A stretch of DNA of 64,000 nucleotides from positions 62,001 through 126,000 of the forward strand of contig VCMS01000048.1 of assembly GCA_022539475.1 (NCBI GenBank), written 5' to 3'. Position 1 is the first letter of the stretch; every line of letters starts with the position of its first letter. Position numbers and translations under genes: made by a program. This stretch comes from Gracilaria domingensis (Eukaryota > Rhodophyta > Florideophyceae > Gracilariales > Gracilariaceae). Positions 1 to 10,412 of this stretch are shown in pieces. Below the pieces are notes generated by a model. It worked only from the letters and a program-made list of their open reading frames with translations, searched no databases and was not told the DNA's origin.

Positions 1-1562
1 TCAAGCTTGGGGACGGAAAAGTCATCAAGGGTTGGGATATCGTTGGCAAGACCATGGCTAAAGGAGAGAAGGCAAAAGTGACCCTCAAGCCCGAATATGC
101 TTATGGGGAAAACGGATCGCCCCCAAAGATTCCTGCCAATGCAACTTTGATGTTTGAGATGGAGCTACTTTCATGGACTAGTAGACGAGATGTGTTCGGC
201 GACGGCCTTGTTGTAAAGAGCGAAATTGCTGCCGGAGATGGATGGGAGCGACCCGGTAAGCTTGATGAGATCACCCTAGGCGTTGTCTGCACCGAGACGG
301 ATCCAGACACAAAGAGCACTCGCACAGAGTTGTACAGTGGAGAAGTCACCTTTACAAACGGAAGCGGACAAGTACCCCCTGCCTGGGAGAAAGTAGTGTC
401 AGACATGAAAAAGGACGCTGTTTTAAGCCTCGTTTGTCGTGGTTCTCACGTGTCCGGGCCTGGTATCACGTACGTTCCTGAAGGCACAGAATGTGTTCAA
501 TTCAAGTTGACCATGAAGTCGTGGAAGAAGGTTGAAGATATCCACCATGATGGTTCTCTCGTCAAGAAAGTCCTTGTGGAGGGCGAAGGTTGGGAGCGAC
601 CAAATGATGGCTCGGTTGTTACCGTAGCGGCAAAATTCTACCAACCTGCGATGGACTCGAGCTTATTAGTTCCTCCGCCTGAGGGCGATCCGTACCTCTC
701 GATAGAGGAGCTCACTTTTAAAGTTGGGGATGGCGTTGTCGTTGACGGTCTAGATCGCGTTGTGCAGTCCATGAAGAAAGAAGAAAAAGCCCTCGTCATG
801 ATCCACCCGAGGCATGCTTTCGAAACAGCACCCGATCTACTCACTGCGGAGTTGTCTGACAAGGGAGTGACAAAGGAGTCTAGGTTACTAGTCCATCTAA
901 CGATATCCAATTTCGAAAAGGCGAAAGATGTATGGAGCATGTCTAATGAAGAAAAACTAGAAGAGATGAAGGCTAGGAAACAAATCGGGAATGAGCTCTT
1001 CAAGAAAAGTAGGTATCCGGCAGCGCAGAAGTCGTATGATCGTGCAGTAGCATTTTTCGACTCCCCGACATCTGAACTAAGTCCGGAGCTCAAGACGAAG
1101 GTTAACGAGCTTCTCGTCCAATGTCATATCAACTTGGCCGTCTGCTTGGACCGTATGGGAGACACTCAGAAGGTGATGAATCATTGCAAGAAAGCCCTCG
1201 AAATTGCTCCGTCGAATATAAAGGCCCTTTATCGCCAGGGCTGTGCCTATCTCAACATGGACGACTTCTACAATGCCAGTTCCACTTTAAAGTATGCACT
1301 ACAACTAAGCCCTGGAAATGTAGATCTTCGGCGAAAGTTGAAAGAAGTTAAGTCGAAGCAACTAGCTCAGGACGCTGCGGACAAGAAATTATATTCAAAT
1401 CTTTTTGGCAGGTTAAGCAAGATGGAGGAAAAGGAAAACAAGAAGGGTGGCTTTCAAGAGAATGGTCACTCCAACCTCTCCGCGACGAATGTGGAGAAGG
1501 AACCGCAGAAATCGGAGGATGTTGAAATGAAGGAAGCTCCAGCTGTCGGAGAGAACAAGTAA
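1..1562 (+). CDS. FKBP-type peptidyl-prolyl isomerase with TPR domain (3' part)
   Basis: The gene runs in from the left edge: the frame is open from base 3, and residues before the first Met (position 54) read as FKBP sequence (K-L-G-D-G-K-V-I-K-G-W). It holds the C-terminal half of one FKBP domain, ending in L-M-F-E-M-E-L-L around base 170. Two diverged FKBP-like units follow, each opening with a G-x-G-W-E-R-P motif (about bases 230 and 580). A three-motif TPR domain covers about bases 940-1350, and the tail is charged and Lys/Glu-rich. This is the layout of plant ROF1/FKBP62 and animal FKBP51/52. In that family the TPR clamp binds the C-terminal EEVD of HSP90/HSP70. Only the visible part of the first FKBP unit keeps clear catalytic-domain features; the later units look degenerate. 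The Met at 54 is internal, not a start. Stop is TAA at 1560-1562. Confidence 0.9.
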   Translation, partial: KLGDGKVIKGWDIVGKTMAKGEKAKVTLKPEYAYGENGSPPKIPANATLMFEMELLSWTSRRDVFGDGLVVKSEIAAGDGWERPGKLDEITLGVVCTETDPDTKSTRTELYSGEVTFTNGSGQVPPAWEKVVSDMKKDAVLSLVCRGSHVSGPGITYVPEGTECVQFKLTMKSWKKVEDIHHDGSLVKKVLVEGEGWERPNDGSVVTVAAKFYQPAMDSSLLVPPPEGDPYLSIEELTFKVGDGVVVDGLDRVVQSMKKEEKALVMIHPRHAFETAPDLLTAELSDKGVTKESRLLVHLTISNFEKAKDVWSMSNEEKLEEMKARKQIGNELFKKSRYPAAQKSYDRAVAFFDSPTSELSPELKTKVNELLVQCHINLAVCLDRMGDTQKVMNHCKKALEIAPSNIKALYRQGCAYLNMDDFYNASSTLKYALQLSPGNVDLRRKLKEVKSKQLAQDAADKKLYSNLFGRLSKMEEKENKKGGFQENGHSNLSATNVEKEPQKSEDVEMKEAPAVGENK

Positions 1563-1899
1563 CAACCAAATCCATTAAAAGTTCAAGAGCGTGTCCTTGT
1601 CTGGTTGACGATGTTTCCCGTGATAAAGTAGGGACAGGTAGCAGGATTTAGGATAGGCTGGAAGTATAACTCAAGGTAAAGCCTTATGTAAGAACCGAGC
1701 TTGGAGATTTACGTGAGAACGCTATCGGAACAGCGTGAAATTAGCGCGCATGGGAGCGAGAATCATTCGCTCGCAGAAAGGGTGATCATCTCCCTTTCGT
1801 TTTGCATTGCATGGTATGCAACGCACACGACATTATAAGAGCGTTGCTATGGGGGCAAGCGGCTGTCGCAGAGGCCGGCGTGGGAAATTCCAGGACGTG
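1563..1899. other. Intergenic, convergent 3' ends
   Basis: This 337-bp stretch lies between two convergent genes and probably holds both 3' UTRs. I see no gene, repeat or RNA in it. Confidence 0.5.
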
Positions 1900-2904
1900 T
1901 TACGATTTAGTTTCAGCAACATTCTCCTCTGCCGTCCACTTTTTCTCCTTCGCCCGAAACCATATTGTGGAAACAAGGGCGATGAGCAACCCTGTCAAGC
2001 CGTTGGCACAAGCTTGAACGACAAGTATGTCGACAGGCTGTACGAGCCCAGAGTTGGATACCAAAGCGCCGCCGGCAACATTTTGTGCAGGAGCATAGGG
2101 AGAAACAATCCCGGTTCCCAGCAACCGTGCTAGGAGCGTACCTACGATTGCCTGAAGTCCTAATAGTAGGATAACCATACCTGTGATCGAAAACAACATC
2201 CCAAACCTCAATCTACGATTTATTCGTAGCTTGGCTTTCTCTTGATCATGCTTCTCTCCCAACCAAAGAGCAAGTCTTGTGTACCCGTATGTCCAGAAGA
2301 GGCTCAAGAAAGCAAACACAATCCCAACTCCAGAAACTGCGAAACCCGCAGCTGATGCAGCAGAACGAACATTAATACCGGGAAAGAGAAATGCAAACAA
2401 GAGAATCACTGCAGCTATGACTGTGAGAATTAATTGTAACCACCAAGTAAACCACCCAATACGCCAGAGAGCACGTGAGGCAGATTGTATGCCATTGGGA
2501 ATCGCTTCGCGTTCAGGGGTTACAGATACATTAGTAACTTCAACTTCTTTATTCGCCACATCGCTGGGCGCGCTCTCAAAGTTCCGCACATCACTAGGCA
2601 CTTCTCTCCTTCCTTTTCGAGCTTCCTCGAGCTTCGTGAAGAAGGTCCCCGGGTTTTCAAGAGATCCTTTTCGCGATGTTAGTGGCTCGGAACCCTCCGG
2701 TTCTTCATTTCCAACAGGTTCCTCGTCTCCTTCGGAATTCAAGCTACCGTATACACGCGGTCTACCAAAAGGGTACACTATTCTTGAGTGAGGCCCTCGA
2801 CATTTTGGTGTGCGTAATCGCCGAGTTGCATTGATGCAGGAGCCTATCCCTAGAAAAGTTGAAACATCATTGCCAGTAAACGAAAGGTTGGAGTTGCGCG
2901 TCAT
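1900..2904 (-). CDS. DUF3611-family plastid membrane protein
   Basis: A single-exon 334-aa protein. The first ~80 residues are Ser/Arg/Asn-rich and suit a plastid transit peptide. A Glu/Ser-rich linker follows, then from about residue 145 a conserved membrane region. It opens with an R-I-G-W-F-T-W-W-L-Q-L motif and has four hydrophobic helices (about residues 150-175, 185-215, 232-255 and 290-318). A basic, Arg-rich cytosolic/stromal loop sits between helices 2 and 3. The motif and the four-helix layout fit DUF3611, a family of unknown function found in cyanobacteria and plastid-bearing eukaryotes; I know of no established role. Family recognition is from motif memory; plastid targeting is inference. 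Confidence 0.75.
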   Translation of the reverse strand: MTRNSNLSFTGNDVSTFLGIGSCINATRRLRTPKCRGPHSRIVYPFGRPRVYGSLNSEGDEEPVGNEEPEGSEPLTSRKGSLENPGTFFTKLEEARKGRREVPSDVRNFESAPSDVANKEVEVTNVSVTPEREAIPNGIQSASRALWRIGWFTWWLQLILTVIAAVILLFAFLFPGINVRSAASAAGFAVSGVGIVFAFLSLFWTYGYTRLALWLGEKHDQEKAKLRINRRLRFGMLFSITGMVILLLGLQAIVGTLLARLLGTGIVSPYAPAQNVAGGALVSNSGLVQPVDILVVQACANGLTGLLIALVSTIWFRAKEKKWTAEENVAETKS

Positions 2905-3717
2905 TGACGATCACGGTGATGCTGAAACTGAAACCCTCTCAAGTTGTGAACAGCAGGAATAGATACGGCTTCAGTTGAGATCGAAACCGAGTCAAATGCT
3001 TCGATTCGTACTGCCTGCAACATAAGTGATGCTCTCGGTTACAAATCAGATGTCTTCTGTTAAAGTCAGAGCCTCGGGAATGTTTGCGGATTGTTCTTCT
3101 CTTCCCCGGCACGTTCCCACTATTTTTCCGTTCGCGATGAGCAATGTTGTTCTGGTGACCTGCACCTCGATCCTTCTGCTTGAAATCTCAAAATCGAACT
3201 CCTTAAAAAACTTTGAGCGGTTTTTCAACGAAGACTTCACAGAGTCATCTCTCTCTCTTCCTTCAAGGATCAAGGACAAAGGCTATCAATTGAAGGCCAT
3301 CTCTTCTGAAACGGTAGTGCCAACTTTCCGATAGTTTTACAAGACATCGTCTAACGCTGTTCTGGGCGAAGACCCAACTTCGTTCGATAAAGTCACCTTA
3401 TCCCTAGTATATATACTGCATAACATGCACTGGAAAGTGCGAAACAATTCGCGTCGTATTTTGTTTGACACTCTGTTAACGATGTTTGGACATGAAGAGC
3501 AACGAAGAAGAGCTTAATGATGCGCTCTTTTCTGGGTACATAGCATCCTTGAACTGTTCATGTGGTGAATACACAGTCCCAGCAGGTGCCATTATAAGTT
3601 AGTGAAATGTCCTGCGATCCTCTGTCATAGCCGAAGATTCTGTTGAAACAAGACTATGTGACGCGCCTGACATTGAATCAGCGAAGAAATTGGTAGACAT
3701 TTCATTTAGAGATTGTC
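2905..3717. other. Intergenic; no convincing gene
   Basis: This 813-bp gap between two minus-strand genes should contain the promoter of the DUF3611 gene and the 3' UTR of TMEM18. Short open frames on both strands near 3026-3334 overlap each other and show no family signature. I do not call a gene. Confidence 0.4.
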
Positions 3718-4325
3718 TTAATTGCTTTTCTTAACATCTGCTGCAGTACTCGGAGTCAGGCTTGAGGATACAGTCTCTGTCTGACTGCTTAAACTAGATT
3801 CCCGTCTTCGCACCGAAGCCTCCCTTCGTTTTCGGCGAGCATATAATTTTATAAGGCGGAGAAACATACCAATCTGTACGCGGAATATTCGACAAGTTAG
3901 TTTGGCTTTCCAGAAATGACTGAGGACGAAATGGATTGGAGTCCGCTTACCACTATGAAGTTTGCAAGTATGATGAATGGTCCGGATACAAACACAAGCA
4001 TAAAGAGTCCGTTTCTGTCAAAGTAATTCTGGGATGCAAACCGCCTCCAGTGCAACCCGCCGTACTCGTTGAGACTCTCTGACATCAAGGAAATAGCTGT
4101 AAGGCAAAAAAGAATCGTGAACTGCACGACATCGTTTCTTCTCGTCGCGTACGTGATTAAGCAAAGCAACAGTTGAACTCCCAGAAGACCGCGCACAAAA
4201 GGCTCTTGCCATTGGGCACTATCCACAAAGTCAGAAAACTTACTAAGATGGGCGGCATTTTGAACTGTATCAAAAATTCTGTCAACAAAAGAGTAGATAA
4301 GTTCGATGGGGCCAACTTCCTCCAT
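3718..4325 (-). CDS. TMEM18: TMEM18-like nuclear-envelope membrane protein
   Basis: Two exons: complement(3718..3873, 3951..4325), 176 aa. The 77-bp intron (3874-3950) has donor GTAAGC and acceptor TACAG. Reading through it would end the protein before the conserved basic tail. Exon 1 has the family core: W-x-E-P-F-x-x-G-L-L-G-x-Q, then helices, then the stretch L-H-W-R-R-F-A-S-Q-N-Y-F-D-R-N-G. Exon 2 gives the lysine/arginine-rich tail (R-R-K-R-R), which in animal TMEM18 acts in nuclear targeting and DNA binding. Three membrane helices fit the family. Animal TMEM18 sits in the inner nuclear membrane; its molecular activity is not settled. The splice model is my own from the sequence and preserves frame. 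Confidence 0.85.
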
Positions 4326-5128
4326 ATTGAACCAAGCGTGACAAACTCAGTGAGAACCGCTTTCCTGGAGAAGTTGCGCAAATTGTTATGGCTTTGGAAT
4401 ACGAATCTCTATTGACATAAGACTCCTGTAAATGATGGCGACGTTGCGCAGAGTATCCTTGTATTTCCACGACAGCTTTGAGTTTTAGAAAACTGAAAGC
4501 GTCTTTTCGTGTTCTGAACGAAGCTTGTAGCAAAATGAAGATTGAAAGCCAGTCTTCGAAAGGTGTCTCGGAAACCCCGTTATCTGGGACAAATCGGTGA
4601 TGACAACCAACACCAGCCCCGACTTCCGTTCTCTCAGTGTAAGACGCAGAGATGCTATTGTAGATCCCGGATGGATTGATGGAGGATACAGTTACTGATA
4701 TCTTCCCAAGGGCACGAGCTTTGACATCGTTGATCGCTCGGATCGAACCTCTTGTTGCACCTTCTTCCGAATATTAGCTGTTTCTAAATATCGAGATATT
4801 TCAAAAAAGAAGTAGGTCGTCACTGCTCTGCTAAAAATTGATCACCTGCTGGGGGTTGCCCGGCTTGGCCGTCTCGTGAAGCGCTGTGCCGTTTCGTTAT
4901 CAAAAATTCTCTCAGGACTGTATGAGGCCGCTAACCATCATTCCAGTTTCCTCGTTGGGACACGTCGGCGAGGCAACTTTCATAAACTTTGATTATCAAA
5001 GCCAGCAGATCTCTTCTGCGGTTCTACCTCGTACCCCGAAAGCTTTTCTCATCTTCGCAGCCTTCGTCGGCGCGGAATAGAGCGCATCATTCTTGTCGTA
5101 CTGCCGTACCGATGCTTTTCCACACGAC
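4326..5128. other. Divergent promoter region TMEM18 / CNOT10
   Basis: An 803-bp gap between divergently transcribed genes. I find no further gene or tRNA and no clear repeat; it should carry both promoters. Confidence 0.4.
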
Positions 5129-7090
5129 ATGGCTGCCGACGCTATTACTTTCTTTCTCCAACGTGACTTCGCCGGTGTTAATCAGGCGTTGCTATCTCTG
5201 ACAGAGCCGCCAAGGGAAAATGGAAGTGCAAGACCACCGGTAGAAGACCCCCGCATAAGGCATAACTGGCTGCTATCCTCATTTTATCAAGAAAACACTC
5301 TTCAGAATCTCGAGGACTTGGTTCTGTTTATCGCGTCATCGCTTCCGACGAAACAGAAGCCTTCCTCTGCGACAGAGTTTATTTCTGGCATTGCAGAACA
5401 TGGGGCATCTTTGAAGCAAACCCTTACTCACCTCGGTCCAGTTGCTCTGTACAATTTAGCCGTAATCGCCTATCATCTAGGATTTGTGCGTTCTGCAGCT
5501 GCGGTGGGCGATGTTCTCTATTGTAATGTAGAGGCCATGGATGACTGGCTGGCTCTTCGAACTTGTTTCCTTCTAATTGATATCCATATTCGCCTCTGTG
5601 ATGTTGCTTCCGCGCTTAAAGTTTCTGCGTACGCCGAAAAACTTTTGCCGAACTTCTCAGGTTCTGCTGATGGCTCCAATTCTTCTACAGAGATCAAGAT
5701 ACTTGCTCCACAATGGCCTACACGCTCTAAATGCATTCTAGAGCAACCAACTTCTTACGACGATGCCAAGTTTTGCCTGCATATATATAACGCGCGTATG
5801 AGCTCAAAATCAGAAGACCCCACTGATGGTCTCCGCAACATTCGAAAAGAGGCAAAGAGTGCAGTGTTGGCAGCGGACAATTCCCAAGCGAGACCTACAG
5901 CTGCTGCGCTTCTTGTCAAGGCAAGAGTAGAGCCTAACTCTCAGAAAGGACTTCGGATTCTTGCGAGCATTGTGAGTCAGTCGTCCCCCACCGCTCTACA
6001 CAAGATCTTTCCATTGGCTCTGAACAGTTTGGGTATCCTACACCATCAACTGGGATGCCACGCACTTGCTGCGTGTTACTTCGAGCACTCTCGTCAGGCA
6101 TTTCTCAAACTGTTTTCGGATGAAGACAAAAGTGTCGGTGACCTTCAACCGTACCACCTTACTTCACTCAGCAGAGTCCATGACACACATGTTGCTTACA
6201 ACTTAGCCCTTCAATACATGCAGTTGAGTGACTTTTCGAAGGCTTTGGACTGCTTTATGATATGTGTTCGGAGCGATTATACGTATGCCAACAGCTCACC
6301 GCGCTTGTGGATTCGAATCGCTGAGTGCTGCATCGGTATCGAACGGAATAGTGGCCGCCCACTTCTTGCCGTCGAAGGGCAGGGAAGAGGTCGTCGTTTT
6401 ATTATGCGGGCTACCGAAAGGGATGAAGGCCTCAACATGGAATACGCAGCTACATGCGCTCGGGCTGCGATTGTCATTTTAGATCGTCAAAGAGTGGAAG
6501 CCGATGAAGTTCGGGTATCCCCCTCAAAAGCAAAACGCAATTCCCGGATTTTGAACTCTACTCCAGCTGTCGAGAATGGCCACGGTCGCACATCTTCGTC
6601 ATTTAGTTCTGATGAAGATGTGCGCCTACGGAGTGCGGCGCTCTCTATTTTAGCGTATTCGTCCCTCTCGTTTGACCCCAAATCCGTTATCATGGCTTGC
6701 AAAGAAATCCAGAAACTGTTTCCCAACAGCAACAACGATAGAACGCTGCTCAGTCGCTTATATGCGGCAGAAGCGTATTGCTTGTTGGATCGGCCGAACG
6801 AGGCGGCCGAACAGCTTCTTCCTATGGTGAACTCCAGTATTCCCGATTCTACCGCAAGGGAAGCGGCGTACATAAACTGGGCGTTGGCAAAGGCGTGTAG
6901 TGGCGATGTTGCCATAGCATCTAGGGCGGCAAAGTTCGCTCTAAAGCCGTTTAGCACAATGTCTGCTAGCCAACAGCGATACCGATCCTTACGGAGAGAC
7001 ACTATATTTGCCGCATCATACATATTTCTCCGCAATGGGGAAATTGACAACGCTCGCCATTGTCTTCGATCCTTGCTAGGGTCAACGTAA
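5129..7090 (+). CDS. CNOT10: CCR4-NOT complex subunit 10 (CNOT10)
   Basis: An intron-free 653-aa TPR-type helical repeat protein. I start it at the ATG at 5129 (M-A-A-D-A-I-T-F-F-L-Q); the same frame extends upstream only to non-ATG codons. Diagnostic CNOT10 stretches are L-Y-N-L-A-V-I-A-Y-H-L (about residue 108), L-N-S-L-G-I-L-H-H-Q-L-G followed by Y-F-E-H-S (about 310-330), and N-S-S-P-R-L-W-I-R-I-A-E-C-C-I (about 390). CNOT10 binds CNOT11 to form a module on the N-terminus of CNOT1 in the cytoplasmic deadenylase complex that shortens mRNA poly(A) tails. The CNOT11 gene is in this window at 18212. A low-complexity, charged insert lies around residues 455-490. Confidence 0.9.
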   Translation: MAADAITFFLQRDFAGVNQALLSLTEPPRENGSARPPVEDPRIRHNWLLSSFYQENTLQNLEDLVLFIASSLPTKQKPSSATEFISGIAEHGASLKQTLTHLGPVALYNLAVIAYHLGFVRSAAAVGDVLYCNVEAMDDWLALRTCFLLIDIHIRLCDVASALKVSAYAEKLLPNFSGSADGSNSSTEIKILAPQWPTRSKCILEQPTSYDDAKFCLHIYNARMSSKSEDPTDGLRNIRKEAKSAVLAADNSQARPTAAALLVKARVEPNSQKGLRILASIVSQSSPTALHKIFPLALNSLGILHHQLGCHALAACYFEHSRQAFLKLFSDEDKSVGDLQPYHLTSLSRVHDTHVAYNLALQYMQLSDFSKALDCFMICVRSDYTYANSSPRLWIRIAECCIGIERNSGRPLLAVEGQGRGRRFIMRATERDEGLNMEYAATCARAAIVILDRQRVEADEVRVSPSKAKRNSRILNSTPAVENGHGRTSSSFSSDEDVRLRSAALSILAYSSLSFDPKSVIMACKEIQKLFPNSNNDRTLLSRLYAAEAYCLLDRPNEAAEQLLPMVNSSIPDSTAREAAYINWALAKACSGDVAIASRAAKFALKPFSTMSASQQRYRSLRRDTIFAASYIFLRNGEIDNARHCLRSLLGST

Positions 7091-7282
7091 CATTAGCTTA
7101 CATTTTCCTCTCACGTTCCTTCAGTTGATCAGTTATTCACTATCAATTTACTACTGAAACTGCACAGGGTTCATACCGCTGAAGAAAGATATAACATCGA
7201 TGGACAAATACAATTCGTGTTCGAACAAAACGTCTCTACGCCTTGCACATCCACAGCGGCATTATTCTTTGGATGTACACGC

Positions 7283-9718
7283 CTATTGATTAGCATTAGC
7301 TTCGCTTGGACGTTCACTCTCGAGAGATGTGCCCTGCTTTTTCTGCGATGACTCTTGTGAGGAACCTAGGTCGTACTGCATCTCTTTCAATACACGCTTG
7401 AGATCCTCGCGAGAAATGTTGCCGTCATCGTCGGCATCTAATCTTTGCAGGGTCTCTTCGACAACATCGTCATCTCTCTCCCCAGAGATAATCTTGACAA
7501 CGCCTTTGCATTCCTCAAGAGACATTAGACCATCGTTGTCTTTGTCCAATAGTTTCATTCGTAGACCGACCTTCGTATCAACTCGTTCAATTTCGCGCTC
7601 CAATCTAGAAACCAGTCGTTTCAGTCTTCTGAAGTCCGATGTTTCTTCTCCTTCTGCACCTCTTAAAGAATCTTCCGCCATTGCTAGTTCCATCTTAAGA
7701 TTATGAAGCTCTTCTCTTTCACGCTCTACAGCAGAATCAGACGCTAAAGCCTCTAGGGATTCAAGCATCTCACGAATCCCGTCACGCTCTTTCTGTTCAG
7801 CCTCCTCATCTCTTTCTATCTCTTCGACCGCTTCCTCGGCTGCGTTTGATTCCAAGACACTTTCTGTACCAACCTTTTCTGTTCCCATTATGGCTTCAGC
7901 AAGCTTCTGTTCTTGGACACGTACTTTTTCCATAACCTCCTTGTCCGAAATTGTATCATCTGGGATGGTGGGTGCATCTTCCTGACTTTCAGCCGCAACC
8001 TTTTCCGCCTCTTCTTCCGCTTCTTTCTTCTTCCGTTTCTCTTCATCTTCCTTCTCCTTCTGGGCCTCACGCTGCGATTCCATTGCTATTAGTTGAGCCT
8101 GTCTCAACGTTTCCTCCAGTCTTTCAGCGTTAGTAGCGTCTCCAACATCTGCAGCCTTCTTGACGTCCATGATTACGTCATCTGGCAACGAACCGAGAGT
8201 CTCGACCAGCCCTTCAGAATCTGTTTTCTCCTTGTACTCGCTATCAGTTGTGTAAAGTAACGCCCGTGACATGATTAACAGAGACCCAGGGATCTCCTTG
8301 CTCTGCGAAAGATCTAACCAATCACTCAGCTCTCTTCGCATTAGGCGTACATCAACCTCACGGATTCCCCTTTCTCCACATGCCTTCGCAACCTCCTCGT
8401 CCGTCAGCGATTCCACGCCCCCCTCCCACATAATTTCCATATCGTCCTTCTTGATCGCGTTCAATTTCGACCGCAGCTTAAACCGAAGAAACAGGTCGTG
8501 GCCATATGGAGAAATGCCCATATACTTACACATAGCAACTAGCTGCGGACGCACCGCGCCATCTATTGTAAGTTCATCATTAAAGAAACGGGCAAAACGA
8601 GCAACTTCTGAAGCATCCACATATTTGCCACTGCGTATAGCGTCTAGGAAGTCTGTCAAGTCTGTTGCTTCCTTCTTCAGTTCCTGTGACACGTAGAATC
8701 AGAAATCAGTCAGAAATAGGCATATCAGATACAGTCAGTCGCGTGGGAGGATTTAGAGCAAACGTACTGAATGGGCGTCAGAAGCTTTGATCGTTTTCGC
8801 TTTTTCTTCGACAACATCTCGGAGGTACTTAGCGAGCTCTAATCGACCTTTCAGCCTCCTCTTCAAATTCTCCTCGCTCTTCATTTGGTCTTGAAATTGA
8901 GACGGAAGCATGTTCGGAAACAGTCGTAACGCAAATGGAAGTGCGAACTCCGCCAGCGGGATGATCAAAAATAGTGAAAACGGAACAAGTCGAGCTAGAT
9001 CAACGCCAGTTTTGACTATAAAGTTCCTTTCCCGACGACTTATCTGCTTCCCAGTCGTAATCTTGCGCAAAATCTTGGAACTAACCCTGACATCAGCTGC
9101 AAGCAGCTTTGCACCAGCCCACATGTGCTTTACCCAGTCGACAAAGGCTCGCCCTAGTTGAATTGAGTATCGTGCAGCTTTACGTGGAGATTGCAGAGCT
9201 TCTCGCCAAGTGACACGTCCGTTCGCCAGGTCTCCTGACGACTTTGCGGAAGACGAGAAACTTCGATTGCTTTGAAATCTTGTTTTCTCGATACCAGCCT
9301 GTATTCGTCCATGATATACTTGCCCAGATCTACGAAGAGAAGAAGCACTTGGGTGGGATTGAGAGCTGCTGCGAAATTGCCGACGCTGTCTTGGGGTCTG
9401 AACTAGGTCCTTGAAATCGTCGTGATTAGGTAATACAGCCAACACGCGTGGGATATTGTTCTGGACGTGATTCAACCGCCCTGCCATGACGCAGTGCATG
9501 TCATTGTTGTCCGAATGCGAGTTAAGTGTTTGCAACGATCTCAAGCCCTTTTCTCCGATACGCAATGAATCTGGAACGTGACAAAGACGAAGAGCGCTAA
9601 CTGATCGATCACAAGATGCATATGGCCCATTGGGGACAAATTGAGGGTACGTTCTGATTCTTGAGGACACAGCATTGCGTGTAACTCGCAACAACGAAGT
9701 TAACTGCACCGTCCTCAT
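7283..9718 (-). CDS. LETM1: LETM1-type mitochondrial inner-membrane protein with EF-hands
   Basis: Two exons: complement(7283..8683, 8768..9718), 783 aa. The 84-bp intron (8684-8767; GTACGT...TCACAG) splits the conserved LETM1 domain. Without splicing the locus looks like two genes, each with half the domain. I start at 9718 because M-R-T-V-Q-L-T-S-L-L-R-V-T-R-N begins a classic amphipathic mitochondrial presequence; the frame continues upstream. A hydrophobic segment at about residues 245-270 is followed by A-L-P-F-A-L-R-L-F-P-N-M-L-P, the LETM1 signature. The second exon has F-x-D-E-L-T-I-D ... L-V-A-M-C-K-Y-M-G-I-S-P-Y-G. A long Glu/Lys coiled coil follows, then two EF-hands (loops near residues 697 and 733: D-K-D-N-D-G and D-A-D-D-D-G). 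LETM1 proteins act in K+/H+ or Ca2+/H+ exchange and in mitoribosome anchoring. Confidence 0.92.
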
Positions 9719-10412
9719 CACTGTGAAACAAAAAATCTTACGTCTCGAAAAAATATGCAGAGAGAGACTGGCCTGATCCAAGATCTTGGAAAGTCGATAT
9801 ACGTTCACTAAGTTGTGAGGTGTGGGGAATACTCCGTTCAGAACACAATCATATTCATTTTTAGACAAAACGCGAACATATATATTGTAGATTCTGCGGG
9901 TGCAGTTTGTACCAGATCCTCTTCGCCCTTGAGGAACCGAAGACTAGCTCAACAGATTAGTTTGAATCCGCGTCGAGTGGCTACTTCGGTTGCAATATCT
10001 GTATCTTGAAAACGGCGGGATCTGCGATAACGCCAAACCAAGGTGTTCACAATGTGTAGCAGGAAGTATCCCGGATACTTCTGTAGTACAGAATCTGTAC
10101 GTGTACTCCAGAACAGCGGGGCTAAAATGATCCTGACCACCAACTTGTCAAAAATGCAACCTTGGGTTTTTATTGGCCAGAAACCCGAACCGAGAAAACT
10201 ATTTGTGATAAATTCATAAAATGAGAAGAATGTTCCAAAGCTCTTTCCCCCGTCGTGCGACCCGAATGATCCATTTTACCACCGTCTGCGCGGTGTAGTA
10301 GTTGGTCGCACTTCCCGAAGTCGTCCTGTCTGATATCAATTTGTTGCGCTTCCCTTCTGACTCGATACAACAGAAGTCCATCTCACCACCGGGAGGAGGA
10401 ACGTTTTGCGCG
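9719..10412. other. Divergent promoter region LETM1 / eIF3h
   Basis: This 694-bp gap separates two divergent genes. The T-rich stretch and CAG just upstream of the LETM1 start (9719-9735) resemble a splice acceptor, so a 5' UTR intron is possible there. I see nothing else. Confidence 0.4.

Noticed and set aside
5093-5128. Longer N-terminus for CNOT10 from a TTG codon
   Set aside because: The ATG at 5129 gives a good start; the upstream codons contain no ATG and look non-conserved.
8684-9718. LETM1 locus as two separate genes
   Set aside because: Each piece holds half of the LETM1 domain, and an 84-bp GTACGT...CACAG intron joins them in frame.
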